In this document: positions 1 through 17,079 of the stretch, piece after piece | How the letters are laid out: each line of letters opens with the position of its first letter | Numbering within the stretch: the stretch's first letter is position 1 | NCBI GenBank assembly: GCA_009746045.1 | Contig: RPFO01002255.1 | Location: 120,001-180,953 of the forward strand | DNA: 60,953 bases | Direction: 5' to 3' | Origin: Mesostigma viride | Taxonomy: Eukaryota; Streptophyta; Mesostigmatophyceae; Mesostigmatales; Mesostigmataceae | The notes under the pieces: model-generated | The model's database searches: none | Told to the model about the DNA's origin: nothing | Seen by the model: only the letters and a program-made list of their open reading frames with translations | Translations under genes and position numbers: made by a program

Positions 1-48
1 AGTTATATGCTGACGTTTGGAATCATGGCATGGCTAACGTGATGCCTG

Positions 49-390
49 ACTAGCTAGACCTTTTCAGTGGTTTTCCATTTGCGGGTATTTCCTCGTAAAT
101 GGTGGGAGAGCGATCGCAGCAATGGTGCTCACCACTAGACACTCCCGGCCAGTTAGGCTAGAAACACACGCCCTGATCAAGCATGCTGTTTCCGGCCCCA
201 CCGTCTAGGTCATCTAGTCGCTCCACACGTAAGCCAGCCATAATTTCAATGCACAAGGATACACATTTCCATCACCATTCATCTTCATCATCCTGAACGA
301 CTCGAAAACGCGGAAAAGATAACGGCAGGCTCGAGCTACCATGGTCCGGATTCTCCCGATTTCTGGCCTGCGCTGGTTGTCTCTTTGATA
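49..390 (-). repeat. Dispersed repeat, inverted partner of 18056-18397
   Basis: About 340 bp that is nearly identical, in opposite orientation, to 18056-18397. One end (GAGACAACCAGCGCAGGCC and onward, read on the minus strand here) recurs as shorter pieces near 11257-11335 and 46127-46175, both beside LINE-like material. This marks it as a mobile or dispersed repeat and not a local duplication. No coding motif is seen, and its class is unknown. Confidence 0.75.
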
Positions 391-680
391 TGCTGTGACT
401 ACGCAGAGAGCTACTCTCTGCTGAGAAGCCATGCCCTAGAGCTCTTTTGTATAGCCATGCTGATCTTCCCCCCCCATGACGGGCTCCCCTTAGTTGGGTT
501 GAGCTTGAGGCTCTGGGGGTGCAGGTGCCCTTGGTGCACCTCGGGCAAGTGTCGTTTACATTCCCACCCTTGCAGGAAGTAGCTTAGAATGTATTAAAGG
601 CCACATGCCCCTTCTCTGGGATATGTGCTACATATCCTCCCAACGGAGTTATGTCCCTAATTAATAAACAATTAATTAAT
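391..680 (+). mobile_element. 3' end of an ORF1-only LINE-like copy
   Basis: This stretch matches the 3' untranslated region of the family described at 53838-55815: the segment from the ACTCTCTGCTGAGA motif, then ATGCCCCTTCTC, then the CTCCCAACGGAG hairpin (about 633-646), then a TTAA-rich tail. It is a 5'-truncated + strand copy, as expected of target-primed reverse transcription. No ORF1 sequence remains. Confidence 0.7.
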
Positions 681-924
681 TACTCTTCATCTCCACGTTG
701 ATCACTGAGGAGTTACGCCCACGGGACGCAGTCCACGTGTTAATCAATGACAGCGTGTATACCAGTCTGCCACATGGTACATATAGACAACTATTCCTGG
801 ACGCATGGCGGTCCACTGTCCTGTTAGAACTAGAAGTAGTCCAGTGTGTGTGGCCAGTGTGGGGCTGGTCACCCAGCAGAAGAGTGGTCACTGGCCCTGG
901 CCTCCCTCATGCGCTTGCAACTCA

Positions 925-1606
925 CTAGATCCTGCCCTGCCTCCACGAGGTAGTCCCGGTTTTATTTAACCCTACTTGTTGAACCCGGGGACAAACTGCC
1001 GCATGGAAGACTTCTCTGGAAGGTATTGGTTCACGATCAGTATGGGCTACTCTCGTAGGTGACTGGGTCCCTGGTACCCCTGATGTCGGACATGGCGACC
1101 CCGCCCTGGCGCAGGGCATCGTGGTGGTCAATGACCCCCATGTAGGTGGCTAGGTGCGATGCAACTCGGCCACCTTGGGCTGCGCGTTTCTGATGTTGTG
1201 CAGCACACCATCTGGAGTGGTCCAGTTCTTCACCTGATTCTTCCCGGGCAAGGTGGTGGAGCATGATGCCACCAAGAGCAGGGGCAGCTTGGACTGGTGG
1301 CCGCCTGCAAACAGGTTCAAGTCCGTGCCGTCGGACAGCTCGGCCGTAGCGGTGAACCACACGTGGTCCCCCTGGCGCTCCAGCCCAGCGAAGAGGGCAT
1401 CCTTGGGGAAGCTGCGGCGCCCAGTCTTCACGTGCAGCACGCCATCCAGGCGCGCTCCATACATGTGGGCTACTTTCTTGATGCTGCCGAACCACGAGTC
1501 GGCTATCGCCACCCTGCCCGTGCCGAGGAAGGGCTAGATGAGGCGAAGCACCGCGCCGGTGGGGGAAGATAGCGCAAGTATTGCCAGATAATTTGGTATA
1601 CGCCAC
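925..1606 (-). pseudogene. piggyBac-like transposase fragment
   Basis: The minus-strand translation of 1150-1512 contains IADSWFGSIKKV, then HVKTGRRSFPKD, then SCSTTLPGKN. This order resembles the C-terminal half of the DDE catalytic domain of piggyBac-type transposases (PGBD family), where an IADSWFGS-like stretch carries a catalytic aspartate. A second frame (ending at 1037) continues with VIDHHDALRQGG, which matches the downstream family region (an N/D-x-D-RQG block). At least one frameshift therefore separates the two. N-terminal half, start codon and terminal repeats were not found, so this is a decayed fragment. It fits with the TTAA-flanked non-autonomous element at 25146-26834, although a direct relationship is not shown. 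Confidence 0.65.
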
Positions 1607-2050
1607 TTCCGTGGTTCAATCCACACATGCACTTGGGCATTGGAAACGCTTGGCGGTGAAAAGCAGAGCTATTTGGCTGATCCCGCGATTATTCATAAAT
1701 TTGAGACAAGGTTCCCTGGGTTATCTTGGCCGCCAGAGTCCACAGCTCCCCCCCAAAGCAACATGGCCTCAAAGGCAAAAGCTCGCTTGCCCACCTTATA
1801 CATAAACGCCACTTTCGGACGAGGCAAGCCAGCCGTATTAGAAAAATGGCATTCAGGCACGCAACAAAAGAGACAACAAAGAAGTGAGTGAAGGTCATTA
1901 TTTGAAATTTCAAAAAGAACCTCAAGAACTGCACAAGCAAGGGATTTAAATGCAAACGTGAGGCAAACTTTGGAATGCACTAAAGGAGGACGCCGAGAGC
2001 TGAGGTAGAGCGAGGGAGTGGGGGAGGGGAAATTAAGGCAGGGAAAGTAA
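1607..2050. other. No gene recognised
   Basis: I see no homology or good coding signal between the piggyBac-like fragment and the GC repeat. The predicted frames across it are dominated by the neighbouring repeat. Confidence 0.5.
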
Positions 2051-2052
2051 GG

Positions 2053-2273
2053 CGGGGGCGGGGGCGGGGGCGGGGCGGGGGCGGGGGCGAGGGCGGGGGC
2101 GGGGGCGGGGGCGGGGGCGGGGGCGGGGGCGGGGGCGGGGGCGGGGGCGGGGGGGGGGGCGGGGGCGGGGGCGGGGCGGGGGCGGGGGCGGGGCGGGGCG
2201 GGGGCGGGGGCGGGGGCGGGGCGGGGGCGGGGGCGGGGGCGGGGGCGGGGGCGGGGGCGGGGGCGGGGGCGGC
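2053..2273 (+). repeat. (GGGGGC)n G-tract microsatellite
   Basis: About 220 bp of nearly uninterrupted GGGGGC hexamers on the + strand, with a few five-base units and one run of nine or more G (about 2150). Every six bases supply a G5 tract, so the + strand can form stacked G-quadruplexes and the minus strand i-motifs. The proline- and arginine-rich frames reading through it are artefacts of the repeat. Confidence 0.95.
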
Positions 2274-2279
2274 GAGGGA

Positions 2280-3640
2280 GAAAACAAGGGCTGAGGGGTC
2301 GCGGGCGCGGAGCTTTAGGCACCTCCCTTCCACGTATGCCTCTTTCCCCACATTCCCAGCGACGTGAGGAATGGTGCTTGGGATGTCGCACATATCCATG
2401 TCGAGCGAGAAGGCACCAGCCGATTCCACAATTCCGTGGCTATCGACCTGTTCTCCATCTCGGAACCAAAATGGGAACGATATGGCGTCTCGGATGTCTC
2501 CTGTGATAAATAGGAATGACAGCCGTACGAACATCCCTGCGCATCAACATGCAGAAGAAAAAGAGGCAAACCAGTTTTATATTAGCCTGACGCCTCAACA
2601 TGGCCAACTTAGTGTAGGCATAGCTGGAGGGCTTCAAGCATAATAAGAGATCACGTGCAGCCAGAGGAGGGACGGGCCATGAAAGCTGGGGATTACGAGC
2701 ACGTTGTTGCAGTGAGTGCCGATAGCGCTCACCATGTTTGAGCATGGGAAAAACGAAGATGAACCGAAAACGGACAATGCCAGTCATAACTAAAAGTATT
2801 GCCGTTCCGCAAACAAAGAAGGCAGTTACACACTTTTCTATAGCAACCGATATACATTGTGTATACATGGTGTATAAAAGTCGTCCACACAGTCGTTACA
2901 CACATGTACAAGGTCTCGCGCGTCAAGCCGCCCCAGTGGCGAGGTTGTCATGGAATTTTCTGCCAGTAATCTGGAGTCTGAGTCTGGCTAGCATAACCAA
3001 TTCTGAATCCACCATAGCTATACATAATAAGAGTTCTCACGTTACTTTCACGAACTTCGACTCTCAGCTCCACAAAATCAAAGCTCACTCTGATCTTCCC
3101 GCGTGTTGACTGTTGACGTGTTGACCTATCACTCATCAGCACGCCTATGCCAACTGGCGCGGCGCAGGCCCGGCCGGCCCATTTCCAGATAAATAGGTGT
3201 AAGTAATAGTTAAATCCCCGGCCGGCCCTTGGCCGGCCCATTAATTTTCTCGGCTGGCGCGGTTGTCAAGTTCTCTCTCGCTGAAGGATGGAAGCTCGTA
3301 AGTTGGTAGTTGGAATTTGGAAGTTGAAACTTGCAACTTGTAACTGCGGCCAACCCGCTCGATTTCGTTCGTCTGACATCGAACGGATTCTTTTACTATG
3401 AAGTGGATTCCTGCCACAAATTCCAGATTTTCCATAAATTATACTTACAACCAGGCCCTGGGTTAACTTAACTGGTGTATGAAAATAAAATAACACCCAT
3501 TTCACCGGAAAATACTTACAACCAGGCCAAGACCAGGCTTACAACAAGAAAACTCGGGAATTTAACGGTATTTCGTGATCCGCCACGACTGTTCCGACCT
3601 TGGAGCCCTTACATCGGCTATCAGTACACATTGCTGCAAC
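2280..3640. other. No gene recognised
   Basis: Unique-looking sequence with no recognised coding region. GGCCGGCC octamers occur at about 3170-3240. A short stretch near 3490-3510 (ACACCCATTTCACCGGAAA) also occurs near 59487. The end of this stretch probably holds the promoter and 5' leader of the gene starting at 3703. Confidence 0.4.
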
Positions 3641-3702
3641 TGATAAATTAATTCTCTTGTTAGAAGGTTTTCATTATTTATTATTATTTTTTTTACCAAT
3701 CA

Positions 3703-8967
<5,265 letters not shown>

Positions 8968-9085
8968 CTGCAGCGAGGGGCAAACTGTATAGGAGCAGCT
9001 AGGGGCAAGCCGCTCTAGATGCAGTGAGGGCCAAACCGCTTTGACGCTAGCAGTAAGTAGGTAAATGAGTGAGCACTGAGCTGCT

Positions 9086-9252
9086 GGAATACATGGTGGT
9101 GCAGGTGCACCTCAGTTGTGCACCCCGAGTAGGTGGCAGTTTACACCCACCACCTGCAGGTTGTCGCCTAGAATGTATTAAAAACCATATGCCCCTTCTC
9201 AGGGATATGGGTTACATATCCTCCCCACGGAGGTATGTTCTTAACTAATGAC
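9086..9252 (+). mobile_element. LINE-family 3' tail fragment
   Basis: Matches the family 3' end: GGTGCAGGTGCAC, then GAATGTATTA, ATGCCCCTTCTC, and the hairpin CCTCCCCACGGAGG at 9220-9233. Here the fifth stem pair is C-G where most copies have A-T. Nothing upstream of the tail is kept. Confidence 0.6.
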
Positions 9253-9362
9253 GCAGACGATAAGTTTGCAACTTTCGTGTCATTATTATTTTTAATGATG
9301 CATAGTACTCCGTGGCATGCCCATGCGCATGACACGCAAGTACTTACCGTTACTTATAAACT

Positions 9363-9432
9363 ATACAGATCAGTTGCTGGCCGACCAAGTGGTCCCAGCC
9401 CAGTTTGAACACCGCTTTTCCTCCCCGTTATA
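9363..9432 (+). mobile_element. Short LINE RT C-terminal fragment
   Basis: The + frame reads QLLADQVVPAQFEHRF, matching part of the RT-bearing LINE copy at 51760-52620 (LLDDLVVPAQFEYRIHS). Only about 70 bp remain. It is followed directly by the 5' end of an ORF1-only copy. Confidence 0.55.
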
Positions 9433-9435
9433 GTT

Positions 9436-11450
9436 ATGCACGAGCCACGAGGTAGCCATGGCTGACGGCGGAGCTCATAACTTTCACGTTTGGGCACGTA
9501 CCAAATTCGGCCGTGAATATCGCAATCCGGCTTCGTACCTTTCTAAGACGCACATGCTGATATGTTTTCCCGAAGCTATCACGCAACATTATGACGACTG
9601 AGCAAACGCTCCTCTACGCAACGCAGTCTGGCGACTGCGCTTAGCCCTGAAACTACTTCTGCAGCTCCGGCTGCAGCTTCGCCCTCAGGCCCGGAAGGCA
9701 GCGGTTCTACTAGTCAACCACTGGTGGTCGCCCAGCCCCTTCCCGCGGGCTTGCCTCGCCCTCGGCATCGCCTGAGCCCAAGCGCAGCCGCCCTGCGGAA
9801 TCGCCGCCTGCCGAGCCGGCCGAGCAATAACGAAATCACTAGCTCCCCGGAAATTTGACGTCCACTCCCCGGGCTACTGGGACCGACAACCGGCCGTATG
9901 CCTTCATCATGGAAGATGTGTTGTTCGGCAGGCACGCCTCGCAATTCTTGAACTGTGCACGCACCTAATCCGCCAGGGCCGAGGCCATATGCCCAACCCG
10001 GCTCCCCGCTTTGCTACACTGTCAGTCGACGAACTGCCACGCCTTCCTCGCCCCCGGCTTCAGCGCCTCGCCCTCTGCTCCCTCCTCGATTGGGCGCTCT
10101 GTCGCCGAGATCTGGGCCTTGGACCCTGGCCCACCCTCGCCACCGACACCATCAGTCGCACCCTCCTTCAAAGCCTTTGAGCAGCATGTTACCCCCCTCG
10201 CTGCAGATGTGGCAGCCGTGGGCCGCACGCTGGCTGCCGAATGCTCAGCCTCCCCGCCATATCTCCACCGCCACCTCCACCAGCTCCTCGCCTCCACCTT
10301 CACTGCGCCACCACCGCCACCACTGATGCCCTCACCGCCCAGCTCCGTGACATGAACCAGCGCCTCAAGGACAAAGCCATCCGGCCATCCAGTACCTGCA
10401 TGAAACTCAACATCGCAGCAGGCCTCACCGCTCAGGCGGTGAAGGACATTGCCGCCAAGCCAGCCCCCGCTGGCCCCGGGCAGGCGATGCTCCTCCCCCC
10501 CAGACCTGTGCAGCCATGCTGGTGAACCACACCACCACCACCACCTCCACCGTCGCAGCACAGCTCAAGTAGCAGACGCTCGACCTCCGCGAGGAGGCCG
10601 AGCTCGACAAGCGCAGCCTTAATGTCATCGTCAAGAACTTCGACCTGGTGGAAGGTGAGAAGTCCGTGAAGCTAAGTTGCACAGGCGTTTGAGAACGAAA
10701 TCCTTGGCCGCAATGATCATGGGCCTCATTGGTGAGATGAAGCTGGAGCCCTCCGCCTTCCCTGCTCGCAGGGTGAGGCGGGACCGCCTCCGCTGCTTCT
10801 CATCTTTGAGAACATAGCGAACAAGCTTTCGTTCCTCAGACGCCGCAGGCGGCTCGAGAGGACTCACTACACCTTGGACGACGACTTGACCCGCCGGGCT
10901 GGCGCAGCAACAACGGCGACGGGAGCTATGCCCGACCTACCTCCAGCGCTCCGGCAGACAGCGGCGGGGAAGCCCGTGTACTGGAAGCCGGCCCGGCGGT
11001 CATCCACGTCGGCCACAAGCCCTGGCAAGCGACCCCCGCTGCCCCAGCACCCCGATCAGCAGCCCCAGCCTAGGGGACCGTATACGGCAGCCATGAGTAT
11101 ATAGTGTATCTAGAATAGTAAGGCATAGCTAGCCAACGTGGCCTTGCACATGTATGCCTATTATGGGCCCCACACCCGGCACACCAGAATGATGACTTAG
11201 CATTATTTAGCCATGTACATGTGTGCCTATGATGTTTAAATTTTAAAGGTGTGCCTATGAAACGCGGACAAGATAACGGCAGGCTCGAGCTACCATGGTC
11301 CGGATTCTCCCGATTTCTGACCTGCGCTGGTTGTCTCCGGCTTGATGATGTGCCCCACACCAGATGATGCCTAGCATTATTTAGTTATGCTGTGCCCATC
11401 CAGCGAGCTACTCTCTGCATCATCGCTGAGAAGCCATGCCCTATAGCCAT
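9436..11450 (+). mobile_element. ORF1-only (HAL1-like) LINE copy, + strand
   Basis: Begins with the family 5' end (GAGCCACGAGGTAGCCATGG) and the TTTCTAAGACGCACATGCTGAT leader, carries a decayed ORF1 and ends in the family 3' region to about 11450. The hairpin and TTAA tail are lost at the junction with the next repeat. The 3' part includes a piece shared with the repeat at 49-390 (11257-11335). Confidence 0.65.
9600..11070 (+). pseudogene. Decayed ORF1 of the HAL1-like element
   Basis: Pieces of the family ORF1 can be followed in shifting frames: an alanine-rich start, a proline-rich middle, a region matching AVKDIAAKP (about 10435-10465), LREEAELDKRSLNVIVKNF (about 10580-10640), and a C-terminus matching the TLDDDLT motif (about 10870-10890) and TYGAA-type end. 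Several frameshifts and an early stop show that it is not translated intact. The intact relative is the ORF at 41470-42834. Confidence 0.6.
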
Positions 11451-11454
11451 TGTT

Positions 11455-11660
11455 TGAAGTGAGACTTGTAACTATGCCTGGACGCATGGCGATCCAACGC
11501 CGTGGAAGGATTAGGGTATTTGTCTGAGAGGAAAGACGCGAAGGCCGATGGGAGCCGCGTGGCTATCTCTAGGAAGACCTGCATGCATATGGAGGGAGAC
11601 AGAGGGTAACAAGAAAGGTTGATAGGTAAAACACACACTCATACACACACACACACACAC
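11455..11660 (-). repeat. Dispersed repeat, inverted partner of 45100-45310
   Basis: About 200 bp (GGACGCATGGCGATCCAACGC onward, to an AC microsatellite) that reappears in reverse complement at 45100-45310, where a TG microsatellite opens it. It is followed here by (CCA)n, (CAA)n and A-rich sequence to about 11930. Its class is unknown; it accompanies ORF1-only LINE copies in both places. Confidence 0.7.
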
Positions 11661-11663
11661 ACC

Positions 11664-11695
<32 letters not shown>

Positions 11696-11949
11696 CAAAA
11701 ACAACCAAAACTAAGAAGGAAAAGAGGGAACGCGTAAACACATACACGACGGGGCTGAAAGAAAGGTAAGGAGGATACATTACAAAGGGAAAAAGAAAAA
11801 AGAAAAAGAAAGAAAGAAAGAAAGATAAAAGAAAAGAAAATGCAAAAAGTAATAATTCGAACAATAATTAATAAATAAAGACAAAGTAAAGACTAACTAA
11901 TAATAATAACAAAAAATTGTTTAGCCATGATGATCTTCCACCCTACATT

Positions 11950-12445
11950 AAATTAAATTAAATTAAATTATAACATGCTAGCTCCGTTGGGAGGTCATGC
12001 ATGTAGCACATATGAATTCCATGTTGGATGGGTGGAGGTGGGAGAAGCCGCGTAATCGACCTAACCTAACTCTAAGCTATCTAGTCTATAAAATCCTAAC
12101 TACGCTACTCAGCAAAACGCCCCTTCCTCTTGGGGGGGGATGGCTTGCCCATGTGCAGCTAGGGGCTGGCGTGTGAGCCTGGACAATCTTCTGCCACCTC
12201 TTCTTGTTCTGCACGGCAGTCCAAACAAAGAAGGGAGAGGGAGTGGATGCGGTGCCAAACTGAGCTGGGACCACGAGGTCGGCCAGCAACATCTGGGTGT
12301 AGTTCATGGCAGGTTCACCTAGCTTCCTGGGAATGTCCTTGGGGCCAGGCCAGGTCAAGATATGCCGCCCTGGTTGGCCGAGCCGCTGGGGGCCGGCCAG
12401 ACCAAGGGCGGTGTCGACCTCCCCAGGCACACCTGGATTTGTACT
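11950..12445 (-). mobile_element. 5'-truncated RT-bearing LINE copy (3' end)
   Basis: Read on the minus strand, the frame ending at 12086 gives EVDTALGLAGPQRLGQPGRH, then NYTQMLLADLVVPAQF and KKRWQKIVQAHTPAP. It is followed by the same 3' untranslated sequence as the copy at 51760-52620, a hairpin near 11974-11990 and a TTAAA repeat tail (11950-11972). The 5' end is lost at about 12445. It encodes only the extreme C-terminus of ORF2, past the RT catalytic core, so it is dead. Confidence 0.75.
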
Positions 12446-12536
12446 ACAGCACAAGTACAAATTGATTTTTTTCAACTTTGTTATTTTGTACCTCTCTTAG
12501 GTCCAAAGGTAGGAGGTAAGTGTCTCATCATGTTTT

Positions 12537-12895
12537 GACACCGTTGCACCGTTGCACCGTTGCACCGTTGCACCGTTGCACCATAAAACTACCATTTTAT
12601 GATTTTGTATGGTGTCATGAGGTAACATAACGTCCAATACTAATGTTATAATGTCCACAAGCACTGCCTAAAGTGGGGTGCCACTGTGCCACCGTTGCAC
12701 CGTTGCACCGTTGCACCGTTGCACCATAAAACTACCATTTTATGATTTTGTATGGTGTCACGAGGTAACATAACGTCCAATACTAATGTTATATTGCCCA
12801 CAAGCACTGCCCAACGTGGGATGCCACTGTGCCACCGTGCCACCATGCCACCGTGCCACCGTGCCACCGTGCCACCGTGCCATGTCTTGACACAC
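12537..12895 (+). repeat. CACCGTTG minisatellite duplicated with a 150-bp spacer
   Basis: Runs of CACCGTTG(CA)-type 8-9-mers at 12540-12583, 12690-12725 and, as CACCGTGC(CA), at 12830-12885. They flank two near-identical copies of a spacer starting CATAAAACTACCATTTTATG. The same 8-9-mers occur in reverse complement at 16690-16740 and 19490-20395. Confidence 0.85.
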
Positions 12896-13079
12896 ACATT
12901 AATCCGAAAACCCATTTTCTTCCCCTGGAAATTATTTGGAGAAGGAATAATGGTCAGTTTGACCTCAAATTTGGCGCCAAGGTTCCTTATCAGATATCTT
13001 ATGATGCCATGTGGTCAAAAAAAATTTTGGGAGTCGGCAGCATGGTAACATGGTGACATTTGCTAGCAAAGAATACCGT

Positions 13080-14370
13080 ATTTTCAGCACTTTCTGGCAT
13101 GTACGCATATATAAAGACTCCAAATGAACTCAGTTGGGCCTGGGACTTTGCACATGTTCTAAACACATCCCATGCAGCATGCCCACAAAGTTGCAGGCTG
13201 GTTGGATGACAAATAGGTGACAAATGCTAGCATAAATACCCCCAAAATGCAGTTTTTCATGGTTTTTCAAGGGTTTTATCACACATATGCATACATAATG
13301 ACTCCAAATGAACTCAGTTGGGCCTGGGACTTTGCACATGTTCTAAACACATCCCATGCAGCATGCCCACAAAGTTGCAGGCTGGTTGGATGACAAATAG
13401 GTGACTGATGGTAGCATAAATACCCCCAAAATGCAGTTTTTCATGGTTTTTCAAGGGTTTTATCACACATATGCATACATAATGACTCCAAATGAACTCA
13501 GTTGGGCCTGGGACTTTGCACATGCTCTAAACACATCCCATGCAGCATGCCCACAAAGTTGCAGGCTGGTTGGATGACAAATAGGTGACTGATGGTAGCA
13601 TAAATACCCCCAAAATGCAGTTTTTCATGGTTTTTCAAGGGTTTTATCACACATATGCATACATAATGACACCAATAGAGCTCAGTTGGAGCTGGAACTT
13701 TGCACATGTTCTAAACACATCCCATGCAGCATGCCCACAAAGTTTCAGGCTGGTTGGATGACTCATAGGTGACAAATGCTAGCATAAATACCCCCAAATG
13801 CAGTTTTTCATGGTTTTTCAAGGGTTTTATCACACATATGCATACATAATGACTCCAAATGAACTCAGTTGGAGCTGGGACTTTGCACATGTTCTAAACA
13901 CATCCCATGCAGCATGCCCACAAAGTTGCAGGCTGGTTGGATGACAAATAGGTGACAAATGCTAGCATAAATACCCCAAGAATGCAGTTTTTCTTGGTTT
14001 TCCAAGGGTTTTATCACACATATGCATACATAATGACACCAATAGAGCTCAGTTGGAGCTGGAACTTTGCACATGTTCTAAACACATCCCATGCAGCATG
14101 CCCACAAAGTTGCAGGCTGGTTGGATGACAAAATGGTGACTGATGGTAGCGAACCCCCCCCCAAATGCAGTTTTTCTTGGTTTTCCAAGGTTTCCAACAC
14201 ATGGGTGCCTATATCAATGAACTCAGTCAAGCCTAGAAATTTGCACAGCTCATAAAAACATCTATGTTAACTGCCCACAAGAAATTCAGACTGTTTGCAT
14301 GACAAATAGGTGACAGATGCTAGCAAACATAGCACAAAAATGGCAGTTCCTAGTAATTGTTTTTCGTGGG
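13080..14370 (+). repeat. 184-bp satellite array, about 6-7 copies
   Basis: Units starting near 13115, 13300, 13484 and onward contain CTCAGTTGGGCCTGGGAC, CATCCCATGCAGCATGCCC and GATGCTAGCATAAATACC. The first copies are nearly identical with a 184-bp period; the last two (from about 14040) are more diverged. Frames of about 69 residues recur in each unit and are repeat artefacts. A diverged relative lies in opposite orientation at 18660-19250. Confidence 0.92.
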
Positions 14371-14399
14371 TTTCATCCCATAGTTGAATGTCAACCATT

Positions 14400-14870
14400 C
14401 CAGCCATAGCCTTAGCCTAGTCCTAGCACAGCCATGCTACGCCCGTGCTATGGTCAGATTACTTGCCCACGCTATACTTGTTATGCCCTGCTTACATGGG
14501 TCTTATTGCACCCACAGTTTGCCGGATCGTTAGCCTGTCCTTTTAGCTAGCCGCGCCCGATTGCAGCTGTGGCATGCCTTTGGCATGAAGGAGACTGGGG
14601 GTCTCTGCCCTTTCTCCTGTAGTGCACACACAGGGATTAAAAGCACTTCAGTGCTCCGTGACTCCCCAACGGGAGCACGTGTTTAATTAATTAATTAATT
14701 AATTCCAGTTTGGGATATATAGTCAGGTTCCCAACAACACATCTAGATGTCAGATATATTATGTGATATTGCAGGAAGGCAGACTTAGGGGCACACGCCC
14801 ATGATACAACGTCAACATGTACATCAACAACACACACGTAACTTAGCTAATCATCATAATAAAAAGCACA
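14400..14870. other. No gene recognised
   Basis: Low-similarity sequence with a TTAA tetranucleotide run (about 14682-14703). A weak likeness to the LINE 3' tail (TTAA repeats beside CCCAACGGGAGCAC near 14663) is too short to call. Confidence 0.4.
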
Positions 14871-14873
14871 CCT

Positions 14874-15240
<367 letters not shown>

Positions 15241-15244
15241 ACAC

Positions 15245-16555
15245 CATCCAAGGCTGCCTGCCTCCTGTGTGTCTTCCAGGTCCAGACCAGCCTGACCTGG
15301 TAGTGTCGTCAGCTTGCGAGCGTTCCCACGTGCCTACCTATGTGGCTGGCAACATGCGTAAACCCATTCATGCATGCGTGCATGCACGCATGCGACCATA
15401 TTTGAACATATCTGTCCAGGCCTGCCAAAACATGACCATGCAAAGATACACGCAAACTAGCGTACCAGCGGCAAGCATGTGTGCAAATATAAACGGCTGT
15501 TCGCCTGCCCCTCTGCCTGCACTTCATCCTGCCTGTCAGTATGTCTGCCGACACAGGATGCAGGAGGGAGGCCGCCTTCCACAGGCTAATCCCACCAAGG
15601 AAATGAAATAAAGCGCATGAAAGCAAAGCAACCAACAGCAAGAGGCAAAAGGTTACATAGATGAATGCCACATGCAAGACGTATGGACAACATGACAGTC
15701 AAGGCGCCATAATACCCTGAGCATCCATAACATTGACGCAGTCAGGTGCGGCAATTTATCAATGCAGGTGTTTGCGGCCGTCGAATCCACGGCAGCGGTG
15801 CCAGACGGAAGGACAGCACACATCCTAGGTCCCGCAAAGAATTTCTTCAGCGGCCACCGACAGCACCGGAAAATAAAATTCCAGCAAGAAACGCAACAAA
15901 TAATAACAAACCCTGACTAGACCTCCATTTTCAACCACCCTATCACCCTAAACCAGAACTGCGGCTCACCAGATGCTCCGGAGGTCAAGCAGTATCCAGT
16001 TTTCACTTACGCACGTTTCCGCAGTATTCTCACGGCATTCCCATCGGCAGCTACCTCGGTCCGCCCCAAAAATGCTGTACGATGGAGCCCATGGATGTAT
16101 CCCGCATTCGACGCCTTTTTGAAGTGATCGCGTCACGTAGGCAGCTGTAGGCACACGATTCACACGATTCCGGATAGCCCAGTTTTTCATTCTTTGATCA
16201 TCGCAATCGGTCGCTATATGCATGACTCCAACCTCAGCGTGGAGCGATGCAGACTGAGAAATGTAGCAATTATACACATAAGCACGAGATTTTTTCACAG
16301 ATTTCTTTCTGAAACGATTGTTTTCGCAGCAAGAATGGGAAATGCCGTCTCCATAGCTCCACGAGCTGACGACCTCGCCATCATACTAATGAAGTGAGTT
16401 GCATGTACTAATTACTCGCGTCGTTAGTGCTTTCGGATCGGATTTGGTCGGGTACGAATTGTCACTAATCAGTATCACCAGATTTCTCGGGTAAACCGTA
16501 CTAATGAACCGAAAATTGTCGCTAATTGAGGTGCCGAAATCACTAAGGAAGTGAG
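15245..16555. other. No gene recognised
   Basis: Mixed sequence with several frames of 60-140 codons on both strands, none with recognisable motifs. It lies between the microsatellite cluster and the foldback. Confidence 0.4.
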
Positions 16556-16557
16556 CT

Positions 16558-17078
16558 GACCCTGTAAAGACCAAATGGTGGTGGCACGGAGTACAAAATT
16601 AATGGTGGTGGCACGCCGCCATTGTTGTTGTTGTTGTTGTGTCCCACGCCGCACACAGGTGGAGTACAATTTGGTGGTGGCACGGTGTGCCGGTGCAACG
16701 GTGCAACGGTGCAACGGTGCAACGGTGCAACGGTGCAACGGCCAGTGATTGGCCCGTTGCTGATTTTCTGATATGCAGCCTAGTAAAAATTGGCCGCAAA
16801 TCTTGTGCCCACGTGCGACCGGACGAATTTGCGGCCAATTTTTATTAGGCTGCATGTCAGCAAATCAGCAACGGGCCAATCACTGGCCGTTGCACCGTTG
16901 CACCGTTGCACCGTTGCACCGTTGCACCGTTGCACCGTTGCACCGGCACACCGTGCCACCACCAAATTGTACTCCACCGGTGTGCGGCGTGGGACACAAC
17001 AACAACAACAACAATGGCGGCGTGCCACCACCATTAATTTTATACTCCGTGCCACCACCATTTGGTCTTCACATGTAG
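16558..17078. repeat. Foldback element: ~250-bp inverted repeats around 16816
   Basis: The left arm starts AAGACCAAATGGTGGTGGCACG and includes a GTT run, a GGTGCAAC array and GCCAGTGATTGGCCCGTTGC. The right arm is its near-perfect reverse complement and ends CCACCATTTGGTCTT. The centre is about 30 bp near CCCACGTGCGACCGG. The copy number of the 9-mer differs slightly between arms. I see no clear target duplication. It could be a non-autonomous foldback transposon or a local palindromic rearrangement. Confidence 0.9.
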
Positions 17079-17079
17079 G

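Noticed and set aside
1693-2534. Proline-, alanine- and arginine-rich frames on the minus strand
   Set aside because: Translation of the GGGGGC microsatellite; flanks show no coding motif.
13130-14202. Repeated ~69-codon minus-strand frames
   Set aside because: One frame per 184-bp satellite unit; no start context or conserved motif beyond the repeat itself.
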